Assembly (NCBI GenBank): GCA_030620005.1
Contig: JAUXAJ010000136.1
Location: 1 to 12,749, forward strand
Reading direction: 5' to 3'
Origin: Promethearchaeota archaeon
GTDB lineage: Archaea > Asgardarchaeota > Lokiarchaeia > Sigynarchaeales > SOKP01
DNA length: 12,749 nucleotides
Shown here: one piece after another, positions 1 to 6,490 of the stretch
Numbering within the stretch: the first letter of the stretch is position 1
Layout: every line of letters begins with the position of its first letter
Position numbers and translations under genes: made by a program
Notes under the pieces: model-generated
Told to the model about the DNA's origin: nothing
The model's database searches: none
What the model saw: the letters and a program-made list of their open reading frames with translations, nothing else

Positions 1-1
1 T

Positions 2-109
2 TTTGAATCGGGAAATAACCTCCTTAAGAAAGAACGAGTGCTTGGGAGGTTAAACACGCAATTATCTGGAAAAGTAGAATGGTTTTTAGATAATGAAGTA
101 ATAATATAA
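2..109 (+). CDS. 3' end of an unidentified protein gene (partial)
   Basis: A reading frame is open from the left edge and ends at a TAA at 107-109, giving 35 residues that finish in a mixed charged/hydrophobic stretch (GKVEWFLDNEVII). The composition is protein-like, and the other two forward frames stop earlier, which favours it as the tail of a gene that starts outside the window. The fragment is too short to assign a family. It is transcribed toward the minus-strand small gene at 197-370, so the 88 bases between them are a convergent junction. It could still be a chance open frame. Confidence 0.45.
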   Translation, partial: FESGNNLLKKERVLGRLNTQLSGKVEWFLDNEVII

Positions 110-196
110 ATATACAAAAAACTTAACATTTAATCAATAAAACGAGAATAAAAATAAAAAAGAAGATATTGAATAAAGATATTTTCTTTAAATTAC

Positions 197-370
197 TTAA
201 TCATCATCTTTGGCTTCTTTTATGCCTTCTTTTAAGCCTTTCTTAACACTGCCTTTTTTAATGGCTTTTTTTACGCCTTTTCCTGCAGCTTCAGAACCAG
301 TAACTCCCTCAACGATGTTTCCTGCTGCTTTTGCTAAGCCTTTTTTTAATTTCTTACCAAATCCACCCAT
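197..370 (-). CDS. 57-residue lysine/glycine-rich small basic protein
   Basis: An ATG at 368-370 opens a 57-codon frame ending in TAA at 197-199. The peptide begins MGGFGKKLKKGLAKAAGN and continues with repeated lysine pairs spaced three to four residues apart (VKK, IKK, VKK, then LKEGIKEAK), ending in three aspartates. I count 15 lysines against 7 acidic residues, with no cysteine or aromatic residue apart from Phe4. The hydrophobic/lysine spacing would allow amphipathic helices. The leader contains AAAGTGAT about 7 bases before the ATG, which resembles a weak ribosome-binding site, and a TATA-like box lies at about 445-454. No family is recognised. It might be a membrane-active or nucleic-acid-binding peptide, or a small structural protein; none of these is shown. 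Confidence 0.6.
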   Translation of the reverse strand: MGGFGKKLKKGLAKAAGNIVEGVTGSEAAGKGVKKAIKKGSVKKGLKEGIKEAKDDD

Positions 371-444
371 TTAATTATCACTTTCTTTTTTTTTTTAACA
401 TGTACGCTTTTCTTTTTTTATTGGAAAATTCTTATTAATTTTCA

Positions 445-454
445 TATATAAATA
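445..454 (-). promoter_or_regulatory. Candidate archaeal TATA box for the 57-residue protein gene
   Basis: Read on the minus strand this is ATTTATATAT in an otherwise gene-free stretch. It lies about 75 bases before the ATG at 370, which would put the transcript start near 420 and leave a leader of about 50 bases. In a region this AT-rich such boxes arise by chance, so this is suggestive only. The rest of 371-634 contains short T- and A-tracts and no gene that I can support. Confidence 0.3.
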
Positions 455-600
455 TCCATTATTAAATATTTCTTTACAAAAAATTTTTCAAAATTCTTTT
501 GCAACTCCTCATATCATACGATAAAATAAAAAGAAAATACCATGTTAAAAACTTGAAAAATTTTACCTTGAACAGGAAAATTGGGTTGAAGCTACTTATT

Positions 601-607
601 AAAAAAA
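601..607 (-). terminator. Candidate T-tract terminator of feoA
   Basis: Seven consecutive A on the plus strand give a T7 run on the transcript strand 28 bases after the feoA stop codon. Archaeal terminators are commonly T-tracts without a strong hairpin, and none is seen here. Short runs of this kind are common in the window. Confidence 0.3.
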
Positions 608-634
608 CTCAAGTCACATTTAAATTTTAAATAA

Positions 635-931
635 TTAAAGATTACTGGAACCTGAACATTTCACCACGATTTTAGCCGCTAAACCCCTCCCGATAACTAA
701 CGATGACCCTTTCACATTTATCTCGATAGGTCCTCGAAAAGGAGCTGCTTTTTTTTTAATTACATTAACTCCGGGAACAATTCCTAAATTAGCAAGTCTT
801 TTTTTTGCCATTTGACCCGCATTAACTTTTAATACAATAAGGTCTTCTCCTACATCACATTCAGTTAAACACTTTGTTAAAGGAATGCCCTTCTTGCTAT
901 TTTTAAATGAATTATTGGTGTTTAATTCCAT
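635..931 (-). CDS. feoA: FeoA-family ferrous iron transport accessory protein
   Basis: A 98-residue protein with one FeoA (SH3-like beta-barrel) domain at about residues 17-92. The family pattern is clear: a polar lead-in, then MAKKRLANLGIVPGVNVIKK, then RGPIEINVKGSSLVIGRGLA and a hydrophobic strand AAKIVV. FeoA proteins act in the cytoplasm and are thought to help the FeoB ferrous iron channel. No feoB lies in this window, so FeoB may be encoded elsewhere, or this copy may serve another role. The first 16 residues are Asn/Lys/Ser-rich and probably disordered. The start is ATG at 929-931. The gene is divergent from the HdrD-like gene at 1220, and 288 bases with a duplicated element separate them. 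A degenerate TGAAT-N4-ATTCA-like sequence (two mismatches, 939-952) lies just before the start; I do not count it as a site. Confidence 0.85.
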   Translation of the reverse strand: MELNTNNSFKNSKKGIPLTKCLTECDVGEDLIVLKVNAGQMAKKRLANLGIVPGVNVIKKKAAPFRGPIEINVKGSSLVIGRGLAAKIVVKCSGSSNL

Positions 932-985
932 AATATTATAAATATTCGTTCATTTTTAAATTATGAGGGATGGCTAAGATGAAAT

Positions 986-1168
986 ATTTCAAAAACTGGG
1001 ATATATTAACTTAGTATCTTAGCACCATTTAGAGATATGTATTTTTATTTTATTATATATTCAAAGGAATAATTTCAAAAACTGGGACATATTTCTTAAC
1101 TTAACTTATTGTCCTAACACTAAATAGAGATCTATATTTATCTTTTTACACTATATTCCAAGGAAGAA
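986..1168. repeat. Imperfect tandem duplication (about 86 and 97 bp) upstream of the HdrD-like gene
   Basis: Two adjacent copies begin with the same 16 bases, ATTTCAAAAACTGGGA, at 986 and 1072. Further matching blocks follow in the same order: an AACTTA block, an A-A/T-TAGAGAT block, a T-rich block, and an ATATTC(A/C)AAGGAA end. The second copy is about 11 bases longer through small insertions. The element lies between the divergent feoA and HdrD-like genes and encodes nothing visible, so it is probably a duplicated promoter or operator segment or a decayed repeat. Its role is not shown. Confidence 0.7.
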
Positions 1169-1219
1169 TTAATAAAAAAATATTTTATAGACGAATTATT
1201 TGATTATCTTGGTTTAAAC

Positions 1220-2353
1220 ATGGATGATAAAAAAATTTTGGAAGAAATAGAATCTTGCAAGGATTGTAAAACGTGTTTGGATGTCTGTGATACCTATTTA
1301 GTTACTAAAGATTTGTTAAAATCACCTAATGGACGGCTAAAAGTGGCAAAAAAGGTATTTAAGGATGAGGAGATATCAGAAGAAGAATGTTTAGGATTAT
1401 ACACGTGTACTCTATGTGCGGCATGTGATTTAGTTTGCCAGGAAAACATCAACATTGCTGATATAATTCATTCATCAAAAATTAAGTTAGTATACAAAAA
1501 TAAAGCGCCATTAGAAATTCATGATAAAATCATTAAAGGAATTTTAGAAAAAGATAATTCTGTGAACGGAAATCCCGAAGAACGTCTAGATTGGCTACAC
1601 GAAAAATATAGAGCTGATGAAAGATTTGAAAATAATGACTCAGATACACTGCTATTCCTTGGATGCATGTCGTCATTTAGGGTTAAGGAAAGTGCTAGTG
1701 CACCGTATGAGATTTTAAGACTTGCGAATTATGATTTTAAGATTTTAGAAAAAGAACCTTGTTGTGGCGAGTATGCATATTCAGCAGGAAGTTTAGCTAT
1801 TGCCAAGGAGATTTTTCAAGAAAATATTGAATTATTTAAAAAATTAGGTGTGAGAAATTTAATTGTAACGTGTGGCGGGTGTTTGTACGCATTTGGTACA
1901 GTTTATCCCAAATATTTTAAAAATTATAATCTTAAAGTAAGACACATCGTAGATGTTGTTCATGAATTGGAGAAAGACGGTAAAATAAAATTAAAGCCTT
2001 TAAACAGATCAATAACTTATCACGATCCTTGCAGACTTGGAAGGAAATATAAAAATGGCCCCCTGTTTAAAGAGCCTAGAGAATTATTAAGTAAATGTGG
2101 TATAGATGTAAAAGAAATCTCTAAAGACCCTGAGAGCTGTCCTTGTTGCGGATCTGGCTCAGGAATACGAGGTGTAGATAGTAGTATATGTATAAAAATT
2201 GGAGAAGGATTGTTCAATAAAATAGATACAAAAGAAATAGCATCATCTTGTCCCTTGTGCATTTTTAATTTTAGATACGTAAACTATAAAAATCAAATGG
2301 ATAAAAAGATTAAATACATCACGGATTATGTTTTAGAATCAATAAAAAAATAA
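1220..2353 (+). CDS. HdrD/GlpC-like Fe-S protein with two CCG domains
   Basis: A 377-residue cytoplasmic electron-transfer protein. Near the N terminus are two ferredoxin-type 4Fe-4S motifs, C13-C16-C19-C23 and C63-C66-C69-C73. Two cysteine-rich CCG domains follow. The first has C149, C181-C182-G183 and C218/C221, spaced CX31CCGX34CXXC; the second has C271, C309-C310-G311 and C344/C347, spaced CX37CCGX32CXXC. In heterodisulfide reductase HdrB/HdrD such domains hold noncubane 4Fe-4S clusters that work on disulfides; in GlpC and LutA-type proteins they carry electrons from flavin oxidases. Both CCG motifs are intact, so HdrD-like chemistry is possible. No partner subunit (HdrA, HdrE, flavin dehydrogenase) is adjacent: feoA is divergent upstream and the next gene is DUF5320, 320 bases downstream. 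The substrate cannot be called. ATG start, with GGTTT 5 bases before it. Confidence 0.85.
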   Translation: MDDKKILEEIESCKDCKTCLDVCDTYLVTKDLLKSPNGRLKVAKKVFKDEEISEEECLGLYTCTLCAACDLVCQENINIADIIHSSKIKLVYKNKAPLEIHDKIIKGILEKDNSVNGNPEERLDWLHEKYRADERFENNDSDTLLFLGCMSSFRVKESASAPYEILRLANYDFKILEKEPCCGEYAYSAGSLAIAKEIFQENIELFKKLGVRNLIVTCGGCLYAFGTVYPKYFKNYNLKVRHIVDVVHELEKDGKIKLKPLNRSITYHDPCRLGRKYKNGPLFKEPRELLSKCGIDVKEISKDPESCPCCGSGSGIRGVDSSICIKIGEGLFNKIDTKEIASSCPLCIFNFRYVNYKNQMDKKIKYITDYVLESIKK

Positions 2354-2499
2354 TGTTTTTAAACCAATATTGAATGTTTTGTAGAGTTGTTTTAATATTT
2401 CTAATCTTAAGTAGCTTGAAAACCTGAAGTTTTAAAATTTCGAATTAGAAATTCATCCGCATCGAATTCTTAACTTCTTAAAAAATTCATATAAAATTC

Positions 2500-2513
2500 T
2501 GAATATATATTCA
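2500..2513. promoter_or_regulatory. Operator-like palindrome TGAAT-ATAT-ATTCA (DUF5320 distal site)
   Basis: A perfect 14-bp palindrome in the 320-base gap between the HdrD-like and DUF5320 genes, 160 bases before the DUF5320 start. It is identical to the site at 7132-7145 and matches the shared TGAAT-N4-ATTCA form. The 5' half of this gap (2354-2499) holds only AT-rich sequence with a small inverted repeat (AATTTC/GAAATT, 2436-2453). Confidence 0.65.
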
Positions 2514-2551
2514 TTGTAAAATTGTTTCAATATGCATTCTATGTTGAGAAG

Positions 2552-2577
2552 AGGAATAATGAATAGGAATAATGAAT
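2552..2577 (+). repeat. 13-bp perfect tandem repeat in the DUF5320 promoter
   Basis: AGGAATAATGAAT occurs twice back to back (2552-2564 and 2565-2577). Each copy ends in a TGAAT half-site, and the second one forms the left arm of the palindrome at 2573-2586. The duplication therefore multiplies operator half-sites on one face of the promoter. Confidence 0.75.
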
Positions 2578-2599
2578 AATCATTCAAAATATTTAAATA
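2573..2599 (+). promoter_or_regulatory. DUF5320 promoter: palindrome TGAAT-AATC-ATTCA next to a TATA box
   Basis: The palindrome (2573-2586) ends 5 bases before a good archaeal TATA box, TTTAAATA, at about 2592-2599. That would place the transcript start near 2622-2626, giving an A-rich leader of about 50 bases. A protein bound directly upstream of the BRE/TATA could either assist TBP/TFB or block them, so the sign of regulation cannot be read from the DNA. Confidence 0.6.
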
Positions 2600-2673
2600 C
2601 GAATATTACTATTTATTACATGATAAAAAAAAAATAACACAAAAAAAACACAAAAAAGGTTGAAAAGTTAAAT

Positions 2674-3078
2674 ATGCCAGGTGGAGATAGAACAGGACCT
2701 AGTGGATTTGGTTCAAGAACAGGTCGGGGCTTAGGATATTGTGCGGGCTATGACACGCCAGGATATTCTAAAGGTTATGGAATGGGAAGGGGCGGGGGAT
2801 GGTGGCGAGGTGGAGGTTTAGGATTTGGTAGAGGTCCCGGTAGGGGTAGAGGCTATGGTAGAGGTTGGAACTATGGGGCACCAGGTTATTATCCTTATGC
2901 AGCAGTTCCGCCCGTTTATAATCCCTATGCGCCAGGAGTTTTGCCAACGATCAGTCCAGAGAATGAATTAGCCATGCTCAAACAAGATAAAGATTATCTA
3001 AGTTCTGAAATGGAAGGTATTAAACGCACATTAGATGATATTTCGAAGAAGATTGAAGATTTAGAAAAGGAAAAATAA
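2674..3078 (+). CDS. DUF5320 family Gly/Arg-rich protein
   Basis: A 134-residue protein with the DUF5320 layout: the N terminus MPGGDRTGPSGFGSRTGRGLGYCAGY, a low-complexity Gly/Arg/Tyr/Trp stretch (about 33-70), a Pro/Tyr linker (70-92), and a C-terminal coiled coil at about 94-134 (heptad-like PENELAMLKQDKDYL onward). The one cysteine is C23. The family's function is not established; members recur beside NifX-type, MinD/Mrp and DUF134 genes in anaerobes, which suggests a role in metal-sulfur cofactor handling. The start is fixed by GGTTGA 10 bases before the ATG, an element repeated at other genes here. The gene is far richer in G and C than its neighbours because of Gly and Arg codons. The DtxR-like gene follows after 40 bases. 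Confidence 0.8.
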   Translation: MPGGDRTGPSGFGSRTGRGLGYCAGYDTPGYSKGYGMGRGGGWWRGGGLGFGRGPGRGRGYGRGWNYGAPGYYPYAAVPPVYNPYAPGVLPTISPENELAMLKQDKDYLSSEMEGIKRTLDDISKKIEDLEKEK

Positions 3079-3087
3079 TTTTTTTTT
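3079..3087 (+). terminator. Candidate T9 terminator or attenuator after DUF5320
   Basis: Nine consecutive T directly follow the DUF5320 stop codon. In archaea this can end transcription. The next gene starts only 32 bases later, so the tract may reduce, rather than abolish, read-through into the DtxR-like gene. Confidence 0.4.
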
Positions 3088-3118
3088 ATTTTATAATTTT
3101 TAAAAAGGAAACAACAAA

Positions 3119-3502
3119 ATGTCACAAATCCAAAAAAGTCACGAGGATTATATAAAAGCCATCTATTTAATTTCAAAAGAGAATAAAGGTGGTTGGGCAT
3201 CCAATTCAAAAATTTCAAAGTTTTTAAAAGTTAAACCACCTTCAGTTACAAACATGTTACATAAGTTAAAAGCGAATGGTTTAATAGATTGGAGGCCAAA
3301 AAAATCGATAAGATTAACTAAAAAAGGAAAAGAAATTGCTCTCAATATTGTCAAAAACTATAATTGTTTATTTGACTTCTTTATTCATGTTTTAAAGGTA
3401 AAAAACGAATCTACAGTGCAAAAATTATGCTGCGAAATCGAACATTATATGAGTAAAGATGTATCTGATGCACTAGAAAATCTCGTTCTTGAATTATGTT
3501 AA
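3119..3502 (+). CDS. DtxR/MntR-type metal-dependent transcription regulator (short form)
   Basis: A 127-residue cytoplasmic DNA-binding protein. A winged helix spans about residues 6-72 (NSKISKFLKVKPPSVTNMLHK as recognition region, then wing IRLTKKG), followed by the dimerisation/metal domain at about 73-127. Alignment by eye to DtxR and MntR gives possible metal ligands D10 (MntR-like) and C105-E108-H109 (matching Cys-x-x-Glu-His of DtxR). The ancillary-site histidines of DtxR align with Asn/Tyr and Gln101, so that second site appears lost. The C-terminal SH3/FeoA-like domain of full-length DtxR is absent. Family members repress iron or manganese genes when metal is bound, so feoA, the CDF transporter or its own operon are plausible targets. 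It may be co-transcribed with DUF5320. ATG start; GGAAA lies upstream rather than a full Shine-Dalgarno sequence. Confidence 0.85.
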   Translation: MSQIQKSHEDYIKAIYLISKENKGGWASNSKISKFLKVKPPSVTNMLHKLKANGLIDWRPKKSIRLTKKGKEIALNIVKNYNCLFDFFIHVLKVKNESTVQKLCCEIEHYMSKDVSDALENLVLELC

Positions 3503-3584
3503 TAGAAAAAGATATATATACTTAAATGAATAGCTCTTTTTTATAATATATATTACAACAAATACTTGAATTCGTGAATTAATT

Positions 3585-4022
3585 ATGGAAAAATTTTTCC
3601 CTATAAGCATTAATCCTCAATTATGTGTTCTTTGTCAAAAGTGTTCTTATTCTTGTCCTACAAAAGCAATCTTTTTTAGAGATTCGTTAAGATATGTAGA
3701 TTATAACAAATGTAAAGGATGCCTTAAGTGTGTAGATATGTGCGAGCACAACGCTATCGAAGTAATTTCAATGGAAGATGGAGAATTATTTGATTTTAAA
3801 ATTGACGGTGAAAGATGTAATGCTTGTAAAAAATGTTTAGATGACGGATTTTGTTTTCAAAATTTATTTTATCTTAGAATTAACCCTGAGCCAGGTGAAG
3901 AGTTAATTGCAATTAACAAAAAAAACATGAATTCATGTCAAAATTGTTTAAAATGTTTTAAAGATTGCCCAAACAATGCCATTATCCCAATTATTTCTTT
4001 TATGATTGAAATAAATTATTAA
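3585..4022 (+). CDS. Polyferredoxin with four 4Fe-4S motifs
   Basis: A 145-residue protein built almost entirely of ferredoxin repeats. The four cysteine sets are C14-C17-C20-C24 (then Pro), C43-C46-C49-C53, C78-C81-C84-C90 and C118-C121-C124-C128 (then Pro), 16 cysteines in all. The third set has a longer last spacing (five residues) and lacks the usual Cys-Pro, so its cluster may differ in potential or be a variant. Such proteins carry electrons in the cytoplasm between reductases. There is no signal peptide or membrane segment. It lies 82 bases after the DtxR-like gene and 120 bases before the CDF fusion, with AT-rich, TATA-like sequence (about 3541-3553) before it, so it may have its own promoter. 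The partner enzyme is unknown. Confidence 0.85.
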   Translation: MEKFFPISINPQLCVLCQKCSYSCPTKAIFFRDSLRYVDYNKCKGCLKCVDMCEHNAIEVISMEDGELFDFKIDGERCNACKKCLDDGFCFQNLFYLRINPEPGEELIAINKKNMNSCQNCLKCFKDCPNNAIIPIISFMIEINY

Positions 4023-4142
4023 GTTAATTAGATTAGTGATGTTGATATGAATTTTAATAGAAATTTAAAGATTTTAATAATTTTCAAGAATTTTTATGAA
4101 ATAGATTTAATTGGTCATGAGAATAAAATATTTTGAAATATC

Positions 4143-5384
4143 ATGTCTAATATAGAGAAAAATTTGAAATTTTACGAGCAACCAGTTTTTATAAATCTTA
4201 TACTTTTAATTTTCAACACTATTTTTTTTATTCTTAAGCTAATTTTTGGTACGTTAACAAGAAGTTTAGCAATACAAGCAGATGCGTTTGATAGCATAAC
4301 GGATGTTGTAATGTGTCTTACTGCGTTAATAGGGATCTTATTTGCTAAAAAAAAGCCGAATGAGAAATTCCCCTATGGATATTATAAAATAGAAAATATA
4401 ATAAGTCTAATAATTTCTTTATTTATTTTTGTTACAGCGTATTATATTATTCTTCAAACATTAGTAGATCTCATTAACTTTATCAATGGCAATCCAAGAT
4501 TTGTAGATTTCTCGCCAGTAGTATTTTTCTTTTTAATCATTTCTTTATTAACTTCTATGATTTTAACATTATATTTGAAATTAGTCGGTAAACAAACTAA
4601 TTCACCCATTATTCAATCAGAAGCAAACGAAAAATTACTGGACATTTTTATTTCTGCATCCGTACTTATTGGATTTATCAGCGTTTTTTTTAATTTTTAC
4701 GTTTTAGATTCGATAATTGCATTATTTATTGGTATTTTCATAATCAAGGGAGGATACGATATTTTTATCGCTTCTACAAAAACTCTACTTGATGCTGTTA
4801 TTGATTTTGATAATAGAACAGAACTTTATAACTTAATAGAAAAATTTCCAAGAGTGAAGAGCATTAAAAACTTACAAATACGCTCTTATGGAAAGTATGT
4901 ATTTTTAGAGGTTGATATTGTTTTAAATAAAGAGATGACATTATCCAAAATAAGGGTGTTAAAAGATAATCTTTCTGACAAAATAAAGAAAAATTTCGCT
5001 GAAATATTTAAAATAATAATCTTAGCTGAAGTTCCTGAGGAAAAAATCATAAAAATTGCTATTCCTTTAATGCATAATGAAGGATTGAATTCTAAAATTT
5101 TCGATCACTTCGGAGAGTCTCCTTATTTTGCTTTCTTAGAAATCCAAGAAGATTTACTAATGAAATTTGAGGTAATTCCTAATAAATTTAGATTTGAAGA
5201 AAAAAGAAAGGGACTTTTAATTTCAGATTGGTTAAATGAAGAAAAAATCGATAAGATTTACTTAAAAAAAGAATTGAAAAAAGGGCCTTCTTTAATTTTT
5301 AATAACAATTTTGTGGAAGTAGAACTCACTGATTTAGAAAATTTAAATGAAATACTCAATAAAGAAAAAATAACCATGAAATAA
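4143..5384 (+). CDS. Cation diffusion facilitator fused to a NifX-type (Nitro_FeMo-Co) domain
   Basis: A 413-residue membrane protein. The CDF transporter region (about 15-215) has about six hydrophobic segments. Metal-site positions are D50-x3-D54 in TM2 (within ADAFDSITD) and E163-x3-D167 in TM5, where many zinc CDFs have His-x3-Asp; PYGYYKIENI follows TM2. The CDF cytoplasmic domain (about 220-298) lacks the histidines that commonly bind metal there. Residues about 302-405 form a NifX/NifY-type domain (IAIPLM, then SKIFDHFGESPYFAFLEI), the fold that holds iron-molybdenum or Mo-Cu clusters in related proteins. CDF proteins export divalent metal from the cytoplasm; the all-carboxylate site suggests iron or manganese rather than zinc (inference). 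The extra domain could sense metal or dock the cluster carriers encoded nearby. ATG start; monocistronic or with the polyferredoxin upstream. Confidence 0.85.
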   Translation: MSNIEKNLKFYEQPVFINLILLIFNTIFFILKLIFGTLTRSLAIQADAFDSITDVVMCLTALIGILFAKKKPNEKFPYGYYKIENIISLIISLFIFVTAYYIILQTLVDLINFINGNPRFVDFSPVVFFFLIISLLTSMILTLYLKLVGKQTNSPIIQSEANEKLLDIFISASVLIGFISVFFNFYVLDSIIALFIGIFIIKGGYDIFIASTKTLLDAVIDFDNRTELYNLIEKFPRVKSIKNLQIRSYGKYVFLEVDIVLNKEMTLSKIRVLKDNLSDKIKKNFAEIFKIIILAEVPEEKIIKIAIPLMHNEGLNSKIFDHFGESPYFAFLEIQEDLLMKFEVIPNKFRFEEKRKGLLISDWLNEEKIDKIYLKKELKKGPSLIFNNNFVEVELTDLENLNEILNKEKITMK

Positions 5385-5486
5385 GTAATTCTAAAATTAT
5401 AAAGAAGAGATTTAATTTATTTTTCTGAGTTTTAATTTAACTTTTATTGGTTCTTTTATCACCATTTTGAAAAACAACAACAACAA

Positions 5487-5502
5487 AATTTTTTAAAAAA
5501 TT
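5487..5502. terminator. Bidirectional terminator-like T6A6 palindrome
   Basis: AATTTTTTAAAAAATT is a perfect 16-bp palindrome between the convergent CDF-fusion and radical SAM genes, overlapping the first bases of the radical SAM stop codon. It offers T-tracts to transcripts from both sides. The rest of the 116-base gap is featureless AT-rich sequence. Confidence 0.4.
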
Positions 5503-6436
5503 ATTCTAGATTTAATTTCCAAAAGATATTTTCTTTATAAATCCATCTTTTTATTTTATTCTCTGATTCAAGCTTTTCTAATTTCAATAAAATTTGATCT
5601 TTAGTGAAAGTCTCAGTTGTAAAAGTTTCAATAATTTGTTCTTGCCTCATTGGATGTCTTTCTATTATATTTAATAATTCTTTTTCAAAATCTGACGAAT
5701 AAAAACCGAATTTTCCCATCTCAGGAAAATTTATATCGCTATATTCCCCAAATACTTCGTTTAATAACGAAATGATTGTTTTTTCTGGGATTTTAACCCA
5801 TTTTTCAACCGGGGGTCTTATTGGAACGTTAATATCGACTCTATCTGGTTTTATTAAATCAATTTTCTCTTTAATCTTTAATAACTCTTCTTTAGAATCG
5901 TTAACTCCTTTCATTATCATTATTTCAATCCAAAATTTACCCTTGAACTCTTTTTTAAACTCTATTAATCCCTGTATCATGGCATCAAACTTGATAGATG
6001 GATGAGGTCGATTTATTTTAATAAAAGATTTTTCATCTCCGGCATCTAAACTAGGTAAAACAACATCAACATGCATTAACTCTTTTCTAACCTCTGGGAA
6101 GGATAATAAAGCATCGTTTGTAATTACGCAGATTGGTTTGTTTGAAAATTCTTTTGCTTTTAAAATCAGTTCTCCTAAATTTTTATATAATGTAGGTTCT
6201 CCACTACCTACAAATGTTATGTAATCTAAATTATTTTCATTTTGCTTTATAGTTTCTTTCATTTCAGCAATGATTTCTTTCTTTGGAAAATAATTTTTGC
6301 GTTCATTTGTAAAATCAGTTGTTTTCCCTAACTGACAATAAATACACTGATAATTACAAGTTTTTGAAGGAATAGGATCAATCCCTAATGACCTTCCTAA
6401 TCTACGACTTGGTACAGGTCCAAATACGTGCTTCAT
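5501..6436 (-). CDS. Radical SAM protein (COG0731-like) with C-terminal winged helix
   Basis: A 311-residue radical SAM enzyme. The family opening FGPVPSRRLGRSLGID is followed by the cluster motif C27-x3-C31-x2-C34 (CNYQCIYC) and the SAM-binding GSGEPTLY at about 77-84. The remaining barrel includes ITNDALL, DAGDEKSFIKINRP and a late IEIMIMKGVND strand. Residues about 255-310 look like a small winged helix (PMRQEQIIETF, then a Leu/Lys helix), a common extra in this group. It would cleave S-adenosylmethionine with a 4Fe-4S cluster to make a radical; the substrate of this subgroup is not established. It lies 54 bases downstream of the NifU-like gene on the same strand, so the two are probably one transcription unit and may act on the same cluster pathway. 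ATG start. Confidence 0.85.
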   Translation of the reverse strand: MKHVFGPVPSRRLGRSLGIDPIPSKTCNYQCIYCQLGKTTDFTNERKNYFPKKEIIAEMKETIKQNENNLDYITFVGSGEPTLYKNLGELILKAKEFSNKPICVITNDALLSFPEVRKELMHVDVVLPSLDAGDEKSFIKINRPHPSIKFDAMIQGLIEFKKEFKGKFWIEIMIMKGVNDSKEELLKIKEKIDLIKPDRVDINVPIRPPVEKWVKIPEKTIISLLNEVFGEYSDINFPEMGKFGFYSSDFEKELLNIIERHPMRQEQIIETFTTETFTKDQILLKLEKLESENKIKRWIYKENIFWKLNLE

Positions 6437-6490
6437 GAATTGTTTTTTTAAAATTTTTAAAAATAAATAAATATATTTAGTATAATTTTT

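Noticed and set aside
939..952. TAAAT-ATTC-GTTCA before feoA as a sixth operator site.
   Set aside because: Two mismatches to the motif; such matches are frequent by chance in this AT-rich DNA.
2020..2262. An 80-codon minus-strand open frame inside the HdrD-like gene.
   Set aside because: Antisense shadow of the second CCG domain; no promoter or ribosome site.
3119..3502. The DtxR-like protein as the binder of TGAAT-N4-ATTCA.
   Set aside because: Known DtxR/MntR operators are longer palindromes with different sequence; it remains possible but DUF134 fits better because of the triple array at its own promoter.
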